From the NCBI GenBank assembly GCA_964544965.1, contig CAZJED010000007.1, positions 1-38,159 on the forward strand: a stretch of 38,159 nucleotides of DNA. The letters run 5' to 3'. This DNA comes from UBA11869 sp964544965 (lineage in GTDB: Bacteria > Pseudomonadota > Gammaproteobacteria > Eutrophobiales > Eutrophobiaceae). The notes beneath the pieces are model-generated. The model had not been told where the DNA came from. It saw only the letters and a list, made by a program, of their open reading frames with translations, and ran no database searches. Both the position numbers and the translations under genes were made by a program. Below, in pieces: positions 8,792-15,912 of this stretch (within the stretch, counting starts at the first letter, position 1; every line of letters starts with the position of its first letter).

Positions 8792-10084
8792 ATGATTAAA
8801 CATATGGATGCATCATCAACTGATTTTAAGAAATCATTACAAGCTATAGTTTCATCAACATCCGAGCCTAGTAAGAGCGTTTCAGAAACCGTCTCAAAAA
8901 TTATTACTGATGTTCGTACAAGAGGCGATGATGCATTACTAGAATATACAAATCATTATGATCATTACTCGGTAAAAATCGAAGCGCTACAGATCAAAAA
9001 AGAAGAGATTAAAATGGCTCTTAATAGGGTGTCTGATTTGATGAGAAGTAGTTTAACTGAGGCAGCGAGACGGATTCGTGCTTTTCATGAGAAACAAAAG
9101 CAAGAAACTTGGGTTTATAAAGATGACGATGGTAACGAGTTAGGCCAAAGAATTACCCCAATGGACAGAGTAGGTGTTTATGTACCGGGGGGTAAAGCTG
9201 CTTATCCTTCTTCGGTTTTAATGAATATTATTCCTGCACAGGTCGCAGGCGTTAAGGAAATTATAATGGTTGTACCAACACCAGGAGGAGAAAGAAATGA
9301 TTTAGTATTGGCTGCAGCAGCAATTCTCGGAGTAAGCAAGATATTTAGTGTTGGCGGAGCGCAAGCAATTGCTGCTCTAGCTTTTGGCACAGAACTTATA
9401 CCCAAGGTTGATAAAATTGTTGGCCCCGGAAATATTTTTGTAGCTACAGCGAAAAGACAAGTTTTCGGTACTGTAGGTATTGATATGATCGCTGGACCAT
9501 CAGAAGTTGTTATTGTTGCGGATAAAAATGCTAATGCAGATTGGGTTGCCATGGATCTTCTTGCCCAAGCTGAGCATGATGAAGAAGCAACCGCTATATT
9601 AATTTCACCTGATAAAAATTTTATTGAGTGTGTAGAGAGAAGCATAACGAAGTTTTTACCTGAAATGGAAAGAACCAAAATTATAAAGGCATCATTAAAA
9701 AAGAACGGCATAATGATAAAAACAGAAGATCTTAAACAAGCAATTGAGGTTGTAAATATTTTAGCGCCAGAACATTTAGAATTAGCAGTTGATAATCCTG
9801 AAACATTATTAACTGATATAAAACATGCAGGCGCTATTTTTATGGGTAATTATTCTGCCGAATCACTTGGAGATTATTGTGCCGGCCCTAATCATGTTTT
9901 ACCAACAGGCCGCACAGCTAGATTTTCGTCACCATTAGGTGTTTATGATTTTCAGAAAAAAACATCGCTTATTAAATGTGGAAATAGTTCAGTTTCTAAT
10001 ATAGCAGAATTAGCATCGATTTTAGCACGTGGCGAAGGTTTAACTGCTCATGCTCGCTCAGCTGAGTTTCGTAATGATTCTTGA
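8792..10084 (+). CDS. hisD: Histidinol dehydrogenase (HisD)
   Basis: HisD is the zinc enzyme that oxidises histidinol to histidine in two NAD-dependent steps. The 430-residue protein shows the family blocks in order: MDRVGVYVPGGKAAYPSSVL, GGAQAIAALAFGTE, IAGPSEVVIVADKNA, LLAQAEHDEEA (Gln and His zinc ligands), APEHLEL, and YCAGPNHVLPTGRTARFSSP. I chose the ATG at 8792 because a GGAG site (8781-8784) sits 7 bases upstream; a TTG two codons earlier would overlap the hisG stop. It is translationally linked to hisG. A hisC gene, which often follows in relatives, is absent: the next gene is convergent and begins 19 bases away. Confidence 0.97.
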   Translation: MIKHMDASSTDFKKSLQAIVSSTSEPSKSVSETVSKIITDVRTRGDDALLEYTNHYDHYSVKIEALQIKKEEIKMALNRVSDLMRSSLTEAARRIRAFHEKQKQETWVYKDDDGNELGQRITPMDRVGVYVPGGKAAYPSSVLMNIIPAQVAGVKEIIMVVPTPGGERNDLVLAAAAILGVSKIFSVGGAQAIAALAFGTELIPKVDKIVGPGNIFVATAKRQVFGTVGIDMIAGPSEVVIVADKNANADWVAMDLLAQAEHDEEATAILISPDKNFIECVERSITKFLPEMERTKIIKASLKKNGIMIKTEDLKQAIEVVNILAPEHLELAVDNPETLLTDIKHAGAIFMGNYSAESLGDYCAGPNHVLPTGRTARFSSPLGVYDFQKKTSLIKCGNSSVSNIAELASILARGEGLTAHARSAEFRNDS

Positions 10085-10103
10085 ACAATTATAATTAAGT
10101 ATT

Positions 10104-11219
10104 TCAGTAACGAGGCAATCTCATTACGGGTCTTTGTACTATCAAAGCTGTTAATTCTAATTCTTCCCAGCCCCGTAAAATTTTTATTTTAATATTTTTA
10201 CCAGGTTGAAGTTTAGTAATCATAGGAATGATTTGTTCCGGCGAATTTGTGTTCTCAGCATTTATACTGAGTATAATATCCCCGGGGATAATGCCTGCTT
10301 TATCAGCAGGATCGCCACGAATAGTTGCTGTAATTAAAACACCCTCTATTTGTAAATCTTTTTCAACTTCAATACCTAACCAACCTCTTACAACTTTTCC
10401 ATTTTTGATTATTTCATTCATTATACTTAATGCTTGATTTATTGGAGTAACTAAACCAATACCTTCAGAACCGCCAGTACTTGAAACAATTGCTGAATTA
10501 ATTCCGATAAGTTCCCCAAAAATGTTAATAAGTGCTCCGCCTGAATGACCTTGATTAATATCAGCGTCTGTTTGAATGAAATCATCAAAAAAAGATATAC
10601 CACGACGTTTTAGTTTTTTCCCTGTTGCACTAACAATACCCTGAGTTACTGTTTGACCAAAATTGTATGGGTTTCCTATAGCAAGCACGATATCCCCAAT
10701 TTTTAATTTGGATGAGTTACCGATAGGGATTGTAGGAGGGTCTTCTAAATTTATTTTTATTACAGCTAAATCAGTGTCTACATCTAATCCGATGAGTTTT
10801 GCTTGTAATTGAATGCCGGAATTTAATGTAACTCCTATGTTTTGAGTGTTTTGTACAACATGAGCGTTGGTTAGGATGTAACCTTCTTTATTCATGATTA
10901 CACCAGAACCAATCGAGCTGTTTTTATGAGTTCTTTTAAAAGTTGGAGGTATGCCAAAAAGGTTTCGTAATGAAGGGTTTTGAAATACCGAAAGCTCTTC
11001 TTCTTGATATAATCTGGAAGCATAAACATTCACAACTGCAGGGGCGGCTGATTCTACAGCATTGTTAAACGAGTGGTTGTTTAATATAAAAAAAGAGGGA
11101 AGTGAATAATTTGCCAGTTGAGAACCAGGCATAAATAGCAAAAATAAAAATGCTGCTGCTAATCCGTATACTGAAAAACGTAAAATAAAGATAATAAGTT
11201 TTTTAAATTTGAACGACAT
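10104..11219 (-). CDS. degS: Membrane-anchored DegS/AlgW-like serine protease
   Basis: This 371-residue HtrA-family protease has one N-terminal membrane anchor (about residues 8-30), a trypsin-like domain and a single PDZ domain (about 275-355). That is the layout of DegS/AlgW, the inner-membrane sensor that cuts RseA/MucA and releases sigma-E when outer-membrane proteins misfold. The triad is visible as His120 (LTNAHVV), Asp150 (DTDLAVI) and Ser226. The serine motif reads GHSGGAL where the family normally has GNSGGAL; the underlying minus-strand codon is CAT. The position between hisD and petA matches algW/degS in relatives. It is convergent with hisD and divergent from petA. No sigma-E or anti-sigma gene is in the window. 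Confidence 0.9.
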   Translation of the reverse strand: MSFKFKKLIIFILRFSVYGLAAAFLFLLFMPGSQLANYSLPSFFILNNHSFNNAVESAAPAVVNVYASRLYQEEELSVFQNPSLRNLFGIPPTFKRTHKNSSIGSGVIMNKEGYILTNAHVVQNTQNIGVTLNSGIQLQAKLIGLDVDTDLAVIKINLEDPPTIPIGNSSKLKIGDIVLAIGNPYNFGQTVTQGIVSATGKKLKRRGISFFDDFIQTDADINQGHSGGALINIFGELIGINSAIVSSTGGSEGIGLVTPINQALSIMNEIIKNGKVVRGWLGIEVEKDLQIEGVLITATIRGDPADKAGIIPGDIILSINAENTNSPEQIIPMITKLQPGKNIKIKILRGWEELELTALIVQRPVMRLPRY

Positions 11220-11345
11220 TTCATTAAAAAGATGTAAAAAACCAGTTTTTTTATTAACATCACGAAATCAGGTTAGTTTATCATGTTACACTGGGAATCT
11301 GATTAATATTATAAATTTAGCTATCGTTTTGATCGCGAGGGAGCT

Positions 11346-11939
11346 ATGGAAAATAAGAATATTGACCAAAGTCGACGTCGATTTTTGACAACGGCTGCTA
11401 CGGTAGTTGGCGGGGTAGGTGCTGTTGCAGCCGCCGTTCCTTTTGTATCAAATATGAATCCAAGCGCAAAAACCAAGGCCATTGGTGCTCCTGTGGAAGT
11501 TGATATAAGTGATATAGAGCCAGGCGGACGGTTGATTCAAAAGTGGCAAGGGAAACCAGTTTGGATACTTAGGCGAACTGAGGAGATGTTAAAAGATATT
11601 TCTACTTTAAATGATGATGTTAGCGACCCAAAATCTGATGAAAGTGCGCAACCGGAATATGCAAAAAATGAATTCAGAGCCCGTAAAGAAGAGTTTTTAG
11701 TAGTAATTGGAATTTGCACTCATCTTGGGTGTTCGCCAAATTTTGTTTTGAAAGGAGAGGGCGCAAGCATTTCCGCAGACTGGAAAGGAGGATTTTTTTG
11801 CCCCTGTCATGGCTCAAGATTTGATTTAGCAGGGCGTGTATTTAAAGGTGTTCCAGCCCCACGAAATTTAGTCATCCCTCCCTATAAGTTCATTTCACCA
11901 ACTCGTTTATTAATCGGTGATGATAGCGAGGCTGCATGA
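11346..11939 (+). CDS. petA: Ubiquinol-cytochrome c reductase, Rieske iron-sulfur subunit
   Basis: This is the 197-residue Rieske subunit of the cytochrome bc1 complex, which passes electrons from ubiquinol to cytochrome c1. It begins with a twin-arginine signal-anchor (SRRRFLTTAATVVGGVG, residues 9-25), consistent with Tat export of a folded cluster protein. The 2Fe-2S site is complete: CTHLGC (ligands Cys124 and His126) and CPCHGS (ligands Cys152 and His155), with Cys129 and Cys154 placed for the disulfide. A GAGGGAG ribosome site lies just before the ATG. The gene starts the petABC operon and overlaps petB by 4 bases. The 126 bases upstream are shared with the divergent degS. Confidence 0.98.
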   Translation: MENKNIDQSRRRFLTTAATVVGGVGAVAAAVPFVSNMNPSAKTKAIGAPVEVDISDIEPGGRLIQKWQGKPVWILRRTEEMLKDISTLNDDVSDPKSDESAQPEYAKNEFRARKEEFLVVIGICTHLGCSPNFVLKGEGASISADWKGGFFCPCHGSRFDLAGRVFKGVPAPRNLVIPPYKFISPTRLLIGDDSEAA

Positions 11940-13186
11940 TGAGTAAACCAATTAAAATTCTAACTGGTTTAAGAGATTGGATTGATGCACGTTTTCCTTT
12001 AATGAAAATTTGGAATGAGCATCTTGCCCAGTACTATTGTCCAAAGAACTTCAACTTCTGGTATTTTTTTGGTTCTCTTGCGTTATTAGTTCTTGTTATA
12101 CAAATATTAACCGGTATTTGGTTGACGATGAATTATAAGCCCTCTGCAGAAGAGGCTTTCGCATCTGTCGAGTACATTATGCGTGATGTTAATTGGGGTT
12201 GGTTAATTCGGTATATGCATTCAACTGGAGCTTCTGCATTTTTCATTGTGATTTATTTACATATGTTTCGTGCATTGCTCTATGGCTCATATAAAAAGCC
12301 ACGCGAGTTATTATGGTTATCAGGCATGGCAATATATTTATTACTTATGGGCGAAGCATTTTTTGGTTATTTATTGCCATGGGGTCAAATGTCTTATTGG
12401 GGCGCGCAAGTAATTATTTCATTGTTTGGCGCTCTACCTATAATTGGAGATGATCTTTCTCTCTGGATTCGTGGAGATTTTGTGGTATCAGACGTTACAC
12501 TCAACCGTTTTTTCTCGCTTCATGTAATTGCATTTCCTTTATTAATTTTGGGGCTAGTTGGATTTCATATTTTGGCACTACATGAAGTCGGTTCCAATAA
12601 TCCTGATGGTGTTGAAATTAAAAAGAATAAAAATGCAGAAGGAATTCCATTAGATGGCATTCCATTTCATCCTTATTATACAGTTAAGGATATTGTAGGA
12701 GCCGTGGTTTTTTTAATTTTCTTTTTTGCAGTAGTTTTCTTTATGCCGGAAGTGAAAGTACCAGGAACACAAGGTCTATTTTTGGAAAGCGCCAATTTTA
12801 TTCAGGCAAATCCATTACAAACACCAGAACACATCGCACCAGTTTGGTATTTTACACCCTTCTACGCAATTTTAAGAGCAGTTCCAAGTCAACTAGGCGG
12901 TGTCATTGCAATGGGATTAGCTGTAAATTTATTTCTATTACTGCCATGGCTAGATCGAAGCCCTGTTAAATCATTTCGTTATCGTGGAAGAAATTATCGT
13001 ATTGCATTGACATTATTTGTAATAAGTTTTTTATTCTTAGGATGGCTTGGATTGCAAGTTGTGACACCCCTCTACACGTGGTTAGCACGTTTTTTCTCCG
13101 TTGTTTATTTTTTATTTTTCTTTTTAATGCCCTTCTATACAGCATCTGATAAAGATAAAGTTGTGCCTGATAGAGTAACTGATTAA
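11936..13186 (+). CDS. petB: Ubiquinol-cytochrome c reductase, cytochrome b subunit
   Basis: This 416-residue integral membrane protein carries the two b hemes and the quinone sites of complex III. Eight or more hydrophobic helices are visible. Paired heme histidines lie in the helix around MHSTGASAFFIVIYLHMFR and in the helix around FFSLHVIAFPLLILGLVGFH. The LLPWGQMSYWGAQVI segment forms part of the quinol site. The Qo motif reads APVWYF rather than PEWY; from memory this is common in gammaproteobacterial cytochrome b and is not an anomaly. The start overlaps the petA stop by 4 bases and the stop overlaps the petC start by 1 base, so the three subunits are probably translationally coupled. 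Confidence 0.97.
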   Translation: MMSKPIKILTGLRDWIDARFPLMKIWNEHLAQYYCPKNFNFWYFFGSLALLVLVIQILTGIWLTMNYKPSAEEAFASVEYIMRDVNWGWLIRYMHSTGASAFFIVIYLHMFRALLYGSYKKPRELLWLSGMAIYLLLMGEAFFGYLLPWGQMSYWGAQVIISLFGALPIIGDDLSLWIRGDFVVSDVTLNRFFSLHVIAFPLLILGLVGFHILALHEVGSNNPDGVEIKKNKNAEGIPLDGIPFHPYYTVKDIVGAVVFLIFFFAVVFFMPEVKVPGTQGLFLESANFIQANPLQTPEHIAPVWYFTPFYAILRAVPSQLGGVIAMGLAVNLFLLLPWLDRSPVKSFRYRGRNYRIALTLFVISFLFLGWLGLQVVTPLYTWLARFFSVVYFLFFFLMPFYTASDKDKVVPDRVTD

Positions 13187-13938
13187 TGGATACACATAAA
13201 TTATTAAACAACATAGTATTAATATTTTCTCTCATGTTTTCTGTAGAAAGTTTCGCTACAGCCGATTTAAAGTTAATGCATATGAAGGTCGACCTTTCTG
13301 ATCAAGAATCATTACAACGTGGAGCGAAGGTGTTTATTAATTATTGTTTGAGTTGTCATTCAGCTGCTTATATGCGTTACAATCGCATGGGCGCAGATCT
13401 ATCAATAAGCGATAGCGTATTAAAAGAAAACTTAATGTTTGGAGCAGAAAAAGTTGGAGATGTTATGAGCATTTCTATGAGAAAAGAAGATTCCATAAAT
13501 TATTTTGGTGTTGTTCCACCAGATTTGTCTGTTATCGCTCGTTCTCGCGGGCCTGATTGGCTGTATACTTATTTTCATACATTTTATGAAGATGATTCCC
13601 GACCTTTTGGCGTCAATAATCTTGCTTATAAGGATACAGCAATGCCTCATGTTCTATGGGAGCTACAAGGTATACAACGCTTGGCTAGCAAAGAAAGTAT
13701 TGCAGCAGTATATTACGACCCATCGTATAAAGATTTCTTAGAATTAGTTAGCCCAGGTACACAAACTCAGGAGGAGTATGACCGAACGATTCGTGATTTG
13801 GTAAATTATCTTGTATATATTGGAGAACCAATCAAATTAAAAAGGACTAAGATGGGTATTTGGGTTATGTTTTATCTGTTTATCCTTCTTTTAATAACAT
13901 ATATGTTAAAGAAAGATTATTGGAAAGATATTCATTAG
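13186..13938 (+). CDS. petC: Ubiquinol-cytochrome c reductase, cytochrome c1 subunit
   Basis: This 250-residue c-type cytochrome accepts electrons from the Rieske centre and hands them to soluble cytochrome c. It has a signal peptide (about residues 1-26), the heme attachment motif CLSCH (Cys54, Cys57, His58), a likely axial Met153 in TAMPHVLWEL, and one C-terminal membrane anchor (about 225-243) followed by a basic tail. The ATG overlaps the petB stop by one base. It is the last gene of petABC; sspA follows 73 bases later on the same strand with its own ribosome site. No terminator-like hairpin is evident between them. Confidence 0.96.
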   Translation: MDTHKLLNNIVLIFSLMFSVESFATADLKLMHMKVDLSDQESLQRGAKVFINYCLSCHSAAYMRYNRMGADLSISDSVLKENLMFGAEKVGDVMSISMRKEDSINYFGVVPPDLSVIARSRGPDWLYTYFHTFYEDDSRPFGVNNLAYKDTAMPHVLWELQGIQRLASKESIAAVYYDPSYKDFLELVSPGTQTQEEYDRTIRDLVNYLVYIGEPIKLKRTKMGIWVMFYLFILLLITYMLKKDYWKDIH

Positions 13939-14011
13939 GACGCACTTATCTGGTAATATTCTAGATTCCGCATTAATAATCACATATTTAAAAAATTTTC
14001 TGGAGAAAATT

Positions 14012-14641
14012 ATGGCAAGTATAGCCAATCGTCGCTCGTTAATGGTTTTGTATTCGGATAAGGTTAGTCCTCTCGGGCATGCTGTTCGAATTGTGCTCGC
14101 AGAAAAAGATGTTAATGTTGAGATAAATTATATAGATGATGATAACAAACCAGAAATTCTAAATGAGCTTAATCCATATAGTACAACTCTAACACTGATT
14201 GATAGAGATTTGGTTTTATATGATCCACAAATCATAATGGAATATCTTGATGAACGTTTCCCTCATCCGCCGTTAATGCCAGTTGACCCAGTTAGTAGAG
14301 CAAGTAATCGTCAATTGCGTTATCGAGTAATGAATGATTTATATTCAGCAATTTGTGATATTGATAGTGATAATGAAATTGCTGCTGCAAATGCAAAAAA
14401 AGTTTTACGCGATAATTTAACTGCGATAGCCCCAGTTTTTTCGCAAACGCCTTATTTTATGTCAGAAGATTACACGCTTGTAGATTGTTGTATTTCACCA
14501 ATAATGTGGCGTCTAACTCAATACGGGATAAAATTACCTATGTCGGGCAAGCCGTTACAAGAATATTCTAATAGACTATTTGAAAGGCAGGCATTTAAAA
14601 CTAGTTTATCCTCAGAAGAAAAAGAATATCATACAGCTTAA
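14012..14641 (+). CDS. sspA: Stringent starvation protein A homologue (SspA)
   Basis: SspA is a glutathione-S-transferase-fold protein without transferase activity that binds RNA polymerase and acts in the stringent and acid-stress response. The 209-residue protein has the family start NRRSLMVLYSDKVSPLGHAVRI and the diagnostic surface-pocket segment YLDERFPHPPLMPVDPVSRA. Its C-terminal half is the all-helical GST domain. A GGAG site is 8 bases before the ATG. The position directly after petABC is the conserved gammaproteobacterial one. The usual following gene, sspB, is absent: the convergent dolP gene ends only 8 bases beyond the stop. Confidence 0.94.
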   Translation: MASIANRRSLMVLYSDKVSPLGHAVRIVLAEKDVNVEINYIDDDNKPEILNELNPYSTTLTLIDRDLVLYDPQIIMEYLDERFPHPPLMPVDPVSRASNRQLRYRVMNDLYSAICDIDSDNEIAAANAKKVLRDNLTAIAPVFSQTPYFMSEDYTLVDCCISPIMWRLTQYGIKLPMSGKPLQEYSNRLFERQAFKTSLSSEEKEYHTA

Positions 14642-14649
14642 ATTTTAAA

Positions 14650-15231
14650 TCAATTAATGTATTGAAATAATTTAACTACTTTTTGCACACCGCCAGTTTC
14701 TCTAGCAATTTTTGTAGCAATTTCAGCTTCTTCACGAGTTATTAGACCCATTAAATAAACAATTCCCTTTTCAGTAACAACCTTTATTACTAGCCCACTT
14801 AATATTTTATCAGCGAATAATTTCGCTTTTACTTTTGTTGTTATGTAAGTATCACTGCTTCTAGATACCATGGAACTGGGAGCTGCTATTGTTATTTCGT
14901 TATAAACATGCGTCACTTTTTCAATGCCAGTTACTGTTGCAATGATTTTCCCCCTCATTTCATCAAGCGGCGATTCCCCTGTTACTAACACAGCTGTGTT
15001 ATAACTAGTAATATTTATATGTGTTTGTTTAGCTAATTCCTTGTCAGCCTGTATGGCTCTATATGCTTTTAGCTCAATCGCCTGATCTTCTATTATCGTT
15101 CCAGTTGTTCTTCTATCTAGAGTCGCGGCACCTGCTGCGGTACCACTACCAGCAGCTGTAATCGCACATCCTAATAAATACGGAAGAATTAATAATAATA
15201 CAATCCAACGAGATTCTTTATATAGTGTCAT
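14650..15231 (-). CDS. dolP: BON-domain outer-membrane lipoprotein (DolP/YraP-like)
   Basis: This 193-residue protein is a lipoprotein: a hydrophobic signal ends in LLGC (Cys22), followed by a small-residue stretch (AAGSGTAAGAAT). Two BON domains follow, about residues 45-112 and 123-193. The segment LDRRTTGTIIEDQAIELKA is typical of DolP, the outer-membrane lipoprotein linked to membrane integrity and BamA function. Position agrees: in E. coli the order is lpoA-yraN-diaA-dolP, and here it follows the SIS gene with a 3-base gap, so the two are almost certainly one transcript. It is convergent with sspA, and no terminator hairpin is visible in the 8-base gap. Confidence 0.92.
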   Translation of the reverse strand: MTLYKESRWIVLLLILPYLLGCAITAAGSGTAAGAATLDRRTTGTIIEDQAIELKAYRAIQADKELAKQTHINITSYNTAVLVTGESPLDEMRGKIIATVTGIEKVTHVYNEITIAAPSSMVSRSSDTYITTKVKAKLFADKILSGLVIKVVTEKGIVYLMGLITREEAEIATKIARETGGVQKVVKLFQYIN

Positions 15232-15234
15232 AGA

Positions 15235-15828
15235 TTAGCCATCCTGCCCGAGTAATTGTAGATCAATTAAATCACATAGTGAATGAATTATCATTATATG
15301 AACTTCTTGTATTCTTGCTGTCGATTTTGCAGGCACACATATTTCAAAATCACCAGCTTTTAATAGGGTTCTGATTTGTCCACCATCCTTTCCTGTTAAA
15401 GCGATTACGATCATATTTATATCATGTGCAGCATCTATAGCATGAATAATATTATGTGACTCGCCACTAGTGCTAATTGCAAGAAGCACATCATTTTTTT
15501 GTCCTAACGCACGTATTTGTTTTGAATATATCTCCGCATATTGATAGTCATTCGCAATCGATGTTAATGTTGATGAATCTGTTGTTAGTGCAATGGCCGG
15601 TAAGCCAGGACGCTCCATTTCGAAGCGGTTTAACATTTCTGCCGAGAAATGTTGTGCGTCAGCAGCCGAACCACCGTTGCCACAAGCCATGATTTTATGA
15701 TTATTCAACAAAGAATTTGCCATAGCATTGGCAGCCTTAGCAATTATTGGCGCGAGCTCTTCTAGAGATTCAGTTTTAATCTGAATACTCTCGAGGAAAT
15801 TATTTTTTACTCGCTGGGTAGTATCCAT
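15235..15828 (-). CDS. gmhA: SIS-domain protein: phosphoheptose isomerase (GmhA) or DiaA
   Basis: This 197-residue protein is a single SIS domain related to both GmhA (sedoheptulose-7-phosphate isomerase for LPS heptose) and DiaA (DnaA-binding initiation factor). The position between lpoA and dolP is the diaA locus of E. coli. However, the residues needed by GmhA are present: His60 and Glu64 (AQHFSAEM), Gln174 (RIQEVH) and His182 (MIIHSLC). From memory E. coli DiaA has lost the Glu and the last His, and the Pseudomonas protein at this locus is called GmhA. Phosphosugar-binding segments CGNGGSAADAQHF and AISTSGES are intact. The enzyme function is therefore favoured; a double role cannot be excluded. 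yraN is missing upstream. Confidence 0.85.
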   Translation of the reverse strand: MDTTQRVKNNFLESIQIKTESLEELAPIIAKAANAMANSLLNNHKIMACGNGGSAADAQHFSAEMLNRFEMERPGLPAIALTTDSSTLTSIANDYQYAEIYSKQIRALGQKNDVLLAISTSGESHNIIHAIDAAHDINMIVIALTGKDGGQIRTLLKAGDFEICVPAKSTARIQEVHIMIIHSLCDLIDLQLLGQDG

Positions 15829-15912
15829 AGATAAGAAATTATTTAAAAATTTAAGTTACATTATGCACGAAATTTTTTTTTAATTCACCGTATAGATAAT
15901 AATGAATTTACT

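Noticed and set aside
9202..9711. A 169-residue minus-strand frame opposite hisD
   Set aside because: It lies wholly within conserved hisD sequence and has no domain or ribosome site.
11285..11312. Possible petA promoter (GTTACA, 16 bases, TATTAT)
   Set aside because: A promoter must exist in this divergent gap, but the -35 match is weak and other pairs in the region fit equally well.
12820..12860. Cytochrome b with PVWY instead of the PEWY quinol-site motif
   Set aside because: As I recall, PVWY is common in gammaproteobacterial cytochrome b, so it is not a defect.
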